Below the pieces are notes generated by a model. That model searched no databases. It was given only the letters and a program-made list of their open reading frames with translations, and was not told where the DNA came from. Made by a program: the position numbers and the translations under genes. Source: DASWZN01 sp036404435 (GTDB lineage: Bacteria > Acidobacteriota > Terriglobia > Bryobacterales > Bryobacteraceae). From it: DNA of 64,000 bases. Below, piece by piece: positions 55,649 through 63,299 of the stretch (position 1 is the first letter of the stretch; every line of letters starts with the position of its first letter). The DNA is taken from the NCBI GenBank assembly GCA_036404435.1, contig DASWZN010000039.1, positions 62,001-126,000 on the forward strand, written 5' to 3'.

Positions 55649-56725
55649 TCATTCGCAATTCGCGCCCGAGCACAGATTCCTGCTGCAGAACGGCAGGACG
55701 TGGTTCTGGAAGCGATCGGCGACCGCGCTCGTATGGGTGCCGCGATAGATCTCAAAGGCATGTGCGATCCCGTAGTTATCGAGCGCTTCATGCAGCTTGA
55801 CGGTGTCGACCTTCAAGCCATCCTGATCGCCCACATCGATGGCGATGGCGCGATACTGCCGCAGGTTGCCGATGTACTGGTCGATAAACGCCAGCGGTGC
55901 ATTCGCCGCCCATTTCGCGAGCACATCCGGTTGAGGCACGCCGTTCTTCGTCGGCAGATCGAAATAGAACGGCGGGTTCTTCGGATCGGGTGACCAGGCC
56001 GCCGCCGTGGCAAGCTGAGCGCGCGAAAAGAACGGCAGGTTCGCCATATCCGCAGGCGTCTTTGCAGCCTCCACCACCTTTTCCAGGTCCGTGTTCGTGG
56101 GGCCCGCGGGACGGGCCGACAGGCAGCACGGGCTCATGATATACAGGCTGCCGAACACGTCGGAGTGCTTCATGCCGATGCGCGTTGCGCCGTAGCCGCC
56201 CATGGAATGACCGACCAGGCCCCGGCTCGTGCGCTTCGGCATGGTGCGGTAGTGCGCGTCGATGTAGGCAACCAGATCGTGGGAGACGAACCGCTCGAAA
56301 TCTCCCGTGGTGACCGAACTGGAATACATGGAGCCGTTGTGCGCGGTTTTCGAATCGGGCAGCACGACGATCATCTCCTTCGTGCCCTGGGCGAAAGCGC
56401 CTTCGATGGTCTGCGGCACATGGATCTCGTGCGTCCACTGCTCGGCGCCGATCGAGTACCCGTGCAATGCATAGACTACCGGGTAACGTCGGTCCTTCTC
56501 AGTGGCGTAGCTGGGCGGCAGGACGACGAACACGTCACGATCTACCGCATCGCCTTCCAGATTGCCTTCGAGGGCCTTCCCATGGACCTTGATGTGTTCC
56601 ACCGTTACGGGTTTTGCACCCGGCACCACGGGAGGCACTTCGGTCTGTACTTGTGCCGCAAGACTCGGGCCCCAAGCGAGCGCCGATCCCAGCATCATCG
56701 CGCAATACAATTTCGTGGTTATCAT
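55649..56725 (-). CDS. Exported alpha/beta-hydrolase esterase (esterase D type)
   Basis: A 358-residue protein: signal peptide, then an esterase-D/feruloyl-esterase-like domain. YPVVYALHGYSIGAEQW forms the oxyanion region, GLVGHSMGGYGATRIGMKHSDVFG carries the nucleophile serine, DVGDQDGLK the acid and YRGTHTSAVADRF the histidine. It is the last gene of an operon with two arabinofuranosidases (9 bp after the nearer one), so deacylation or de-feruloylation of arabinose-containing plant polymers is likely. A GAGGAC site precedes the ATG. Confidence 0.85.
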   Translation of the reverse strand: MITTKLYCAMMLGSALAWGPSLAAQVQTEVPPVVPGAKPVTVEHIKVHGKALEGNLEGDAVDRDVFVVLPPSYATEKDRRYPVVYALHGYSIGAEQWTHEIHVPQTIEGAFAQGTKEMIVVLPDSKTAHNGSMYSSSVTTGDFERFVSHDLVAYIDAHYRTMPKRTSRGLVGHSMGGYGATRIGMKHSDVFGSLYIMSPCCLSARPAGPTNTDLEKVVEAAKTPADMANLPFFSRAQLATAAAWSPDPKNPPFYFDLPTKNGVPQPDVLAKWAANAPLAFIDQYIGNLRQYRAIAIDVGDQDGLKVDTVKLHEALDNYGIAHAFEIYRGTHTSAVADRFQNHVLPFCSRNLCSGANCE

Positions 56726-56734
56726 CGATGTCCT

Positions 56735-58831
56735 CTACTCCACCGCAAACGAATAGATACTGACGCTGAATGGCGGGAAGGCCATCGCATCGGGTATGGT
56801 CACCTGTCCCAGTTCTTGCACCTCGACGCCCGGCTTCTGCCCCAGCGTAATCGTTGCGTCCACCGACGGCGGCGCCATGCGCCACAGATGCCCCTGGCCG
56901 GCGAGCTTCACACCGTTGATCGAGAGCTTCAGTTGCTGCTCGGAGTCCGATGGATTCAGCACAGCGAACGTCAGCGTCTTCTGATCCTCGCTGAAGGCCG
57001 CGCTCACATCCAGCGGATACGTGTCGCTGCCGGGATTCACCTTCGGCTGGTCGCCTCCGGCCGGCCAGATCGGCTTCGGCTGTGGCGAGTTTCCCGACAC
57101 CTCCACCGGGTTCGAGCCGAAGTGGTCGCGATGCATCTTGAACATTAGGCCGGTGGGATTCAGAACGGCATCCGTCCGGTTCGCGCTCATCATCGCCGTC
57201 GCGAACGTGAATGCGCCTAGCTGATACAGGTCGGAATGCCGGAACATTTCATGAAACGCCCAGGCGTAAGCCAGCACAACCTTGTAAGAATTCGGCGGAG
57301 CTCCGATGTAGGCCCATTCGTCCAGGCTGATGGGCACGGGCTTCGCCTGCAAACCGGGGATGCGCTTCAGGTACTCCTGATAATGTTCGTATTTCACCCG
57401 GACGAGAGAAGCCGGCGCGCGCTCCCATTCGACCAGAGTCTGCGGGCCCGTTGGAACCTTCTCGCCTTTCTCGTTGTCGAAGCGCTGGCCGGCGCTGGCG
57501 TAGAAGTGCTCGCTGAGCAGATCGATATTGTCGAGGCAGTGGGCCAGCAGGTTGCCGCTCCGGTCACCTGCTGAGAGATAATCCGGAACGATCTGGCCGT
57601 TGAGGCGCTTGGCCTGCTTTGCGCTGGCCATGTCGTCGGGCATCGCGCCGGCGGCGATCAGCTTGATGGTCGGATCCACCTTCCGCATGGCTTTGGCGAA
57701 CATGTCGTGTTTCAGTTCAAACTGCGCGACCGGGATGAAGCCCAGTTGCCAGTCGCCCCAGGGCTCATTGCCGACGCCCCAGAACTTCACCTTGTACGGT
57801 TGCGGATGACCATTCGCGGCACGCAGCCGTCCCATCGGCGTGGTGACCGCGCCGTTGGCATACTCGACAAGCTGGGCCGCCGACCAGGCGTCGCCGAAGC
57901 CGGCGTTGACCGTGATGTAGGGTTCAACGCCCAGCAGCCGGCACAGCGTCATGAACTCGTCCGTGCCGACGTCGTTCGGCTGAACCGCATGCCACACGGG
58001 GTCCATGATGGGCGGACGCTTGTCCGGATCGCCGATCGCGTCACGCCACTCGTGCCCCGAAACGAAGTTTTCGCCGGGGAAGCGATACACGCCCGAATGA
58101 AGTTGCTTGAGCGCTGCGATGACCTCTGCGCGGAAGCCTCGTACGTTGTCGGCCGGCATCAACGATACCGCCCCCACGTGCAGAACGCCGGTGCCGGTTG
58201 CCAAAATCTCGAGCCGGGCGTTATCGCTATCGCCCTCGGCCTTGAATCGCAGCGGGAACTTCTGGTAGCCGGCGCCGACTTTGTCGATGACGACGGTCTG
58301 CCGATCCCCTGCTGCATCTCCCCACGCCAGAGTGACCTTCACGGTTGCGCCCGGCGTCCCCGCGAGCACGATGCGTCCCGAGTAGGACTTGCCTTTCCGC
58401 ACCGCCAGCCCGGCTTGCTGGAACCCCCGCACATCCTTCGCGCTGAGCTTCACTGCCGGTGTGTGATCGCCAACGTAGGGGTGATGCGTGTCCATGGTCA
58501 CGAACTCGTCGCTGCCAATCGGCGTCCAGTGGCGTAGCGGGGGGCGCCTCATCGGATTCGCGGAAGGCCGCTCGGCCGGAGGGTGCGAATTGATCGGGTC
58601 GTAGAACTTCCGGTCATCCATCATCTCGGCCCATATGCCGGTGTTCACGAGTCCTCCGATGTGCTCGAGAAACTGGCCGTAGATGAACCTCGATATCGGA
58701 GCTCCCGTCTTCGATGCGTCGATAGTCGCATTCACGGGCTTGTTCTGAGCGGAACAGACCGTTGATAGAAGAAGTGCCGCTGCGGACAGAAGCAGCGTTG
58801 TCGGAAACGGATTTCTGGCTTTCGAATGCAC
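56735..58831 (-). CDS. Exported GH51 alpha-L-arabinofuranosidase with carbohydrate-binding insert
   Basis: A 698-residue enzyme with signal peptide. RFIYGQFLEHIGGLVNTGIWAEMMDDRKFY opens the GH51 fold; a jelly-roll insert (about 110-230) resembles a CBM4-type domain. FWGVGNEPWGDWQLG carries the acid/base glutamate, and ISLDEWAY the nucleophile. It starts at GTG (58831) behind GGGGGA. It should release arabinose from arabinan or arabinoxylan in the periplasm or outside. It sits 31 bp after a second GH51 gene and 9 bp before an esterase gene. Confidence 0.9.
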   Translation of the reverse strand: MHSKARNPFPTTLLLSAAALLLSTVCSAQNKPVNATIDASKTGAPISRFIYGQFLEHIGGLVNTGIWAEMMDDRKFYDPINSHPPAERPSANPMRRPPLRHWTPIGSDEFVTMDTHHPYVGDHTPAVKLSAKDVRGFQQAGLAVRKGKSYSGRIVLAGTPGATVKVTLAWGDAAGDRQTVVIDKVGAGYQKFPLRFKAEGDSDNARLEILATGTGVLHVGAVSLMPADNVRGFRAEVIAALKQLHSGVYRFPGENFVSGHEWRDAIGDPDKRPPIMDPVWHAVQPNDVGTDEFMTLCRLLGVEPYITVNAGFGDAWSAAQLVEYANGAVTTPMGRLRAANGHPQPYKVKFWGVGNEPWGDWQLGFIPVAQFELKHDMFAKAMRKVDPTIKLIAAGAMPDDMASAKQAKRLNGQIVPDYLSAGDRSGNLLAHCLDNIDLLSEHFYASAGQRFDNEKGEKVPTGPQTLVEWERAPASLVRVKYEHYQEYLKRIPGLQAKPVPISLDEWAYIGAPPNSYKVVLAYAWAFHEMFRHSDLYQLGAFTFATAMMSANRTDAVLNPTGLMFKMHRDHFGSNPVEVSGNSPQPKPIWPAGGDQPKVNPGSDTYPLDVSAAFSEDQKTLTFAVLNPSDSEQQLKLSINGVKLAGQGHLWRMAPPSVDATITLGQKPGVEVQELGQVTIPDAMAFPPFSVSIYSFAVE

Positions 58832-58862
58832 GGTGATTTCCCCCTAGGAACGTGCTCAGCGG

Positions 58863-60428
58863 TTATTGTTCGACTGAGACAACGGTCACCGACTTCGGTT
58901 CGAGCTTCAGAGCTAACTTGCCGCCCTGGACCTTCGCCACGACGGGCTTCGGAACGACTGTGCTCGGTGCTTCGAAGGCGTTGACGCTATCGACCTTCGG
59001 TGCCGTTAGCGTTTCCCCCGCGGCTGACTTCGCCGTGATGCCGGCCAGACTCGCCTCGATTTCGACTGGCTGGTCGGGATCGAGATTAGTGATCTCCAGC
59101 CAGAGCTCGCCGGTGGTGTCCTTTGCCGCGATGGCATCTACGCGCGGCAACGTGATGTCGCCATGCGTGTACTTGCCAGCGTTGAAAGCCACCGGTACGC
59201 AGGTGGCGTCCTGGAAAGGCGCATACATCTTGAGGACGTAGTAGGTCGGCGTCAAAACCATCTTCTCCTTGTCGGTCATGATCATCGCCTGCAGGACGTT
59301 CACCATCTGGGCGATATTGGCCATGCGCACGCGGTCAGCATGCCGGGCGAAGATGTTCAGGTTCAGCGCAGCCAGGATGGCGTCGCGCATGCTGTTCTGC
59401 TGGACCAGAAAGCCCGGATTTGTGCCGGGCAGCGGCGCGTACCAGGCGCCCCATTCATCGACGACGAGGGCAACTTTCTTTTGCGGGTCGTACTTGTCCA
59501 TCACCGCTGACTGCTTACTGACCAGGTCTTCCATTTGCAGCGTGGTCTTGAGGATCTCTCCGTATTCGGCCTCTCCGAATCCCATGGACCTATACGAAGG
59601 CGGCCAGTGCGGGACCGTGTAGGAGTGCATGGAAAGGCCATTGATATCCCAGCTCCACTCGTGTTTCTGCCACGCCTTCATGATGGTTTCGGTCCAATCT
59701 GTTTCCGGGCCGCCCGGGCCGACGGCAATCTTCAGCATTTGCTCTCTGCCCTCCTGTGCCGGATTGAAGTTCCTGACGAAGCGGCTGTAGATCTTGAGCT
59801 GGCTCAGATAGTAGTCGGCTGTCATGTTGCCGCCGCAGGCCCAACTCTCATTGCCGATGCCAAGGTAGCCGACCTTCCACGGAGCGGGATGGCCGTTGGC
59901 GGCGCGCTCCTTCGCTAGCGTCGTCGGCTGGTCTGCGGTCATGTATTCCAGCCATTCGGCCGCCTCCCGTGGCGTACCGGAGCCGACATTTGCCGAGACG
60001 TAGCCTGCGCTGCCGATCTGGTCAAGGAAGTCCATAAACTCGTGCGTTCCGAACGAGTTCGGTTCGGTCACACCGCCCCAGTTAGGATTGAGTGTCACTG
60101 TCCGCTGGGCGCCGATGCCCTTGCGCCAGTGGTACTCGTCTGCGAAACAGCCGCCCGGCCAGCGGACGTTCGGCACCTTCAGCGCCTTCAGCGCCGCAAC
60201 CACATCGTTGCGGATCCCGCGGGTATTGGGAATGGTGGAATCGGGGCCGACCCAGATCCCTTCATAAATTCCGTGACCCAGATGCTCGGCGAACTGGCCG
60301 AAGATGTTGCGATCGATCTTCGCGCCGGCTTTGGACACGTCAACCGACAGTTCAACCTTTTCCGCGGCAATGGCAGGCGCAGTCAGGGCGACAGCTATGA
60401 GGGCGGAACGAGCCAGGAGTGGATGCAT
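58863..60428 (-). CDS. Exported GH51 alpha-L-arabinofuranosidase
   Basis: A 521-residue enzyme with a signal peptide (MHPLLARSALIAVALTAPAIAA). IFGQFAEHLGHGIYEGIWVG, VRWPGGCFADEYHWRKGIG, YLGIGNESWACGGNMTADYY (acid/base Glu) and LVVDEWGAWYAP (nucleophile Glu) are diagnostic for GH51. It is shorter than its neighbour and lacks the inserted binding domain, so the two probably attack different linkages. It is first in the operon; a TTGTAC-17-TATAGT promoter ends 10 bp before its ATG. Confidence 0.93.
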   Translation of the reverse strand: MHPLLARSALIAVALTAPAIAAEKVELSVDVSKAGAKIDRNIFGQFAEHLGHGIYEGIWVGPDSTIPNTRGIRNDVVAALKALKVPNVRWPGGCFADEYHWRKGIGAQRTVTLNPNWGGVTEPNSFGTHEFMDFLDQIGSAGYVSANVGSGTPREAAEWLEYMTADQPTTLAKERAANGHPAPWKVGYLGIGNESWACGGNMTADYYLSQLKIYSRFVRNFNPAQEGREQMLKIAVGPGGPETDWTETIMKAWQKHEWSWDINGLSMHSYTVPHWPPSYRSMGFGEAEYGEILKTTLQMEDLVSKQSAVMDKYDPQKKVALVVDEWGAWYAPLPGTNPGFLVQQNSMRDAILAALNLNIFARHADRVRMANIAQMVNVLQAMIMTDKEKMVLTPTYYVLKMYAPFQDATCVPVAFNAGKYTHGDITLPRVDAIAAKDTTGELWLEITNLDPDQPVEIEASLAGITAKSAAGETLTAPKVDSVNAFEAPSTVVPKPVVAKVQGGKLALKLEPKSVTVVSVEQ

Positions 60429-60437
60429 GAAATCCCC

Positions 60438-60466
60438 ACTATACAGGGGCCTTGTCGGAGGTACAA
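60438..60466 (-). promoter_or_regulatory. Promoter of the arabinofuranosidase operon
   Basis: On the minus strand TTGTAC (60466-60461), a 17-bp spacer and TATAGT (60443-60438). The expected start of transcription is within a few bases of the ATG at 60428, so the message would be nearly leaderless; the GGGGA just before the ATG overlaps the region after the -10 box. Confidence 0.6.
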
Positions 60467-60576
60467 GCCAGGCAATTCGTCGTCTTCAGATAGCTTCACG
60501 AGCCGTAGCTGCGACCGAAAACGCCCGTTGCCGACATGTACGGGTCGAGAGACAGTTCTCCCCTGACGTTGTAGGG

Positions 60577-60605
60577 TTTAGAAGCCGCCCGGCAAGCGGC
60601 TAAAA
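60577..60605. terminator. Hairpin with A/T flanks, in dispersed repeat copy 2
   Basis: AGCCGC (60583-60588) and GCGGCT (60596-60601) form a perfect 6-bp stem, flanked by TTTAG and TAAAA so that the stem can extend with A-T pairs. On the minus strand the hairpin is followed by TTCTAAACCC, so only weak termination is expected. The surrounding 60556-60599 is the second copy of the 43-bp repeat at 52539. Confidence 0.45.
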
Positions 60606-60611
60606 CAGCTA

Positions 60612-60629
60612 CCGATATGGCGCGATAAC
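60612..60629 (+). repeat. CCGATA-N7-ATAAC repeat, copy 4
   Basis: CCGATA TGGCGCG ATAAC. It shares extra flanks with copy 5 (ACAGC before, CC-CCCCGCCCA after). It forms the left border of the radical-SAM module. Confidence 0.75.
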
Positions 60630-60801
60630 ACCGCCCCCCGCCCACGCATTCTCGACGATCTCCACTGGAAAGGTTGACCGAAGGAGAGGTGCGGGAGAAA
60701 GCGTTTGTAATTGGGCACTTCCAGGTTTTTGCGTATCCGGAAGATTCAGAGCTGGGCCCTCCTGGGCCGCCGGAGTCGTTCGGGATGGGAACGATAAAAC
60801 G

Positions 60802-60877
60802 GCTCCAAAAGAGGCTATTGGATGTATATTTAGATGTATAATGGACACCGGCCAGGATGGAAAAACGAAGATCCTGG
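60802..60877 (+). promoter_or_regulatory. Promoter/5'-leader block, copy B
   Basis: TATAAT at 60837-60842 follows TTGGATGTATA and a 12-bp tandem duplication (TTTAGATGTATA). The leader contains CCAGGAT / ATCCTGG, a perfect 7-bp stem with a 12-base loop. It closely matches copy A. The small-protein gene starts 70 bp after the -10 box. Confidence 0.65.
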
Positions 60878-60911
60878 TGAAAAGGAGATCTGGGCTGATC
60901 TTGGAGGGCTT

Positions 60912-61142
60912 ATGAGCGAACAGAAACCCGCGCGCAAGGTCGTAATCGAAGTTCCACCCGGCGTTAGCATTCCCGAAGAAGAAATCGAAAAGCTGTCAGC
61001 GGAATTCCAGGGCCAGTTGATCGATAGCAGATCCGAACGGCTCGTGGTTAAGGCAACGCCGCAGGAGAAGGTCAGGGAAGTTCCCCAGCTCGTTCAGGCG
61101 CAGGAGGCCGCGGTCGCAAAAGAACAGTCACAAACAGTGTAG
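60912..61142 (+). CDS. Small charged protein next to a radical SAM enzyme, possible substrate
   Basis: A 76-residue protein with no signal peptide and no cysteine. Residues 1-55 are ordered-looking (KVVIEVPPGVSIPEEEIEKLSAEFQGQLIDSRSERLVVK) and the C-terminus (AQEAAVAKEQSQTV) is Gln/Ala-rich and probably flexible, a layout possible for a RiPP leader and core. TTGGAGGG precedes the ATG at 60912. The radical SAM gene begins 84 bp downstream on the same strand. No homologue is recognised; it may instead be an accessory protein. Confidence 0.7.
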   Translation: MSEQKPARKVVIEVPPGVSIPEEEIEKLSAEFQGQLIDSRSERLVVKATPQEKVREVPQLVQAQEAAVAKEQSQTV

Positions 61143-61226
61143 ACGGAATCCGCGACACTCACTGACTGCTGCTTCTGGCCCCGATGCGGAGGCCGAGAGG
61201 GCATTGTGTACTCGCGGAGGTGCGCT

Positions 61227-63299
61227 GTGCAGGTTTGCCTGGTTACGGCACCTACGATTTCCGACTTTGGCGATTCTGAAGTTACCCTGGCTGCCCATGC
61301 GCCTCGGGTAACGCAGTTGGGCGTATTATGCTTGGCCGCCTCGGCGGCGGCTCACGGCCACAGCGCCACTGTGGTCGATCTCGATGGCATAACGCTCGAC
61401 ACCCTCTCTTCCGCGGGTGGACAGGTAACTCCCGACGATCTGTTCGCGTCCTTCGTAGCTGCCCTGGCTCACGTTGAAGCTCCGCTTTTCGGCTTTAGCT
61501 CGATCTGCGGCTCGTATCCGCTGACGATCCGTCTGGCTCGAGAAGCCAAGCGCCTTCATCCAGAGGCCCAGATCGTGCTGGGCGGTCCTCAAGCCACCGC
61601 CGTCGATGTCCAGACGTTGGAGGCTTTCGAGTGGGTGGACATCGTTGTCCGCGGCGAGGCGGACTGGACGTTCCCTGCGTTGCTCGATGCGATCGAGACT
61701 TCACGTGGCGCACCGGATATGGTTGACCTCGAGGGAATCACGTATCGTAGAAATGGCAGCGTCCTCCGAAGCGTAAATGCCCCACTAATATCCGACCTGG
61801 ATGCGCTTCCATTGCCCGCCTTTGAGCTGGATGCCAACATCCGGAAACGAGGGAGCGTGCATCTGGAAATCGGACGGGGCTGTCCGTACGGCTGTACCTT
61901 CTGCTCGACCAATGAGTTCTTTCGGCGCAAGTTCCGCCTGAAGTCCCCGTCCTGCGTTCTGGCACAAATGAAAGAGTTGCATGAGCGGTTCGGCGTAACC
62001 GCCTTTACGCTAGTTCACGACATATACACGGTGAATCGCGACCGTGTCGTGGAATTTGCGGAGGCGCTGATCCGCTCGGGTGAGAAGTTTCAGTGGAGCT
62101 GCAGCGCCCGCACAGACAGAGTCGACCGCGAGCTGCTCACGCTGATGGCGCAATCGGGGTGCTCGGGGATTTTCTTCGGTGTCGAAACCGGATCTCCTAG
62201 GCTGCAACTGACGATCAAGAAGGGTCTCGATCTTCAGCGTGCCTGGGAGGCGATCCGCGCCGCGACAGACAACCGCATGAAAACAGCGGTCTCCTTGATC
62301 ACGGGCTTTCCCGGCGAGACGAAGGAAGATCTTCGCGCCACCGCCCACTTCTTCCTCCAGGCGACCCGGCTCGATCACGCGGAGCCTCAAATGTCGCTGC
62401 TCGCGCCCCTTTCGGGGACACCGATCGAGAGGGAGTACAGCGACAAATTGTTGTTCGATCATATCTACTCGGATATGTCATATCAGGGATGGCGAGAGGA
62501 CCCGAACGATCTCCGTCTGATTCAGGAACACCCTGGCATCTTCCCGCACTCTTATTCCCTGCCAACCCTGCTGCCGCGACGTTATCTCAGGGACGTGCAC
62601 GACTTCCTCCTCGGCATGACCTTGTGGTTTCGCTGGCTGCCTATTGCGCTGCTGGAAGCGACGAGCGACGTTCTCCAGGTTCTCGACGAATGGGTAGACT
62701 GGCACGCGCGCGCGAGGAGAGGCGACGAACAGATGTATCCGGAGAGGAACCTCCGCTACTACTGTAGCAACGTCTTCGCCGGCCACATGTTGAGCTTCGT
62801 CGCGGAAGCGCTCGATGGCGGTCGATGGCCGGACGCCGGCTATCTGAGAGCTGTTTTGGAGTACGAGCGAGCGCTGTCCGAACTCAAGCAGCCGTCTGCT
62901 GACACGCCTCCTGCCGCCGTGACGGTCCGTGCGCAGGACCGCTTGAAGACAGCGCACAACATGGTTATCCGTTCGTTTGCATTCGATACCGGTGCGCTGT
63001 TGAATTCGCTCAGGAACGGAGGAAGGGTTCGGCCAGCCGCGAGTCAGAGAAGCGTTGTGGCCTTTGCGGTTTTTCGTAACCGGCCCATTCAGGTTTTTCA
63101 GTTGCCCGATCGCGCCGCCGAACTGCTGGCGCTGTGCGATGGAGAGGCGACGGTGGAACAGGTGATTGACAGATACTGCGCTGCGGGCCAGGATGCTGGG
63201 ACCCGTGCGCGGCGTAGAAATGCCGCCCTCGCAGGTCTGATGCGCTTGTCCGAAGACGGCATCCTGCAACTCTGCCAGCTAGAGGCAGCTACGAATTGA
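61227..63299 (+). CDS. B12-binding radical SAM enzyme with PqqD-like C-terminal domain
   Basis: A 690-residue protein. N-terminal cobalamin-binding-type Rossmann domain (about 1-150; GVLCLAASAAAHGHSATVVDLDG, VLGGPQATAVD, VDIVVRGEAD), then a radical SAM core with the cluster motif CPYGCTFC (about residue 218) and GIFFGVETGSPRLQ, LITGFPGETKEDL further on. The last 80 residues (IQVFQLPDRAAELLALCDGEATVEQVIDRY...LMRLSEDGILQL) resemble PqqD, the peptide-binding RRE domain of RiPP enzymes. GTG at 61227 has GGAGG at ideal spacing; a GTG at 61206 is less likely. It probably modifies the small protein upstream, for example by methylation or C-C bond formation. Confidence 0.8.
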   Translation: MQVCLVTAPTISDFGDSEVTLAAHAPRVTQLGVLCLAASAAAHGHSATVVDLDGITLDTLSSAGGQVTPDDLFASFVAALAHVEAPLFGFSSICGSYPLTIRLAREAKRLHPEAQIVLGGPQATAVDVQTLEAFEWVDIVVRGEADWTFPALLDAIETSRGAPDMVDLEGITYRRNGSVLRSVNAPLISDLDALPLPAFELDANIRKRGSVHLEIGRGCPYGCTFCSTNEFFRRKFRLKSPSCVLAQMKELHERFGVTAFTLVHDIYTVNRDRVVEFAEALIRSGEKFQWSCSARTDRVDRELLTLMAQSGCSGIFFGVETGSPRLQLTIKKGLDLQRAWEAIRAATDNRMKTAVSLITGFPGETKEDLRATAHFFLQATRLDHAEPQMSLLAPLSGTPIEREYSDKLLFDHIYSDMSYQGWREDPNDLRLIQEHPGIFPHSYSLPTLLPRRYLRDVHDFLLGMTLWFRWLPIALLEATSDVLQVLDEWVDWHARARRGDEQMYPERNLRYYCSNVFAGHMLSFVAEALDGGRWPDAGYLRAVLEYERALSELKQPSADTPPAAVTVRAQDRLKTAHNMVIRSFAFDTGALLNSLRNGGRVRPAASQRSVVAFAVFRNRPIQVFQLPDRAAELLALCDGEATVEQVIDRYCAAGQDAGTRARRRNAALAGLMRLSEDGILQLCQLEAATN

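Larger units (their letters stand above)
60429..60911. other. Divergent intergenic region with repeats, hairpin and promoter block B
   Basis: From left to right it holds the arabinofuranosidase promoter, the 43-bp dispersed repeat (60556-60599) with a hairpin, the 18-bp motif copy 4 (60612-60629) and promoter block B (60802-60877). No gene is supported inside. Confidence 0.7.
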
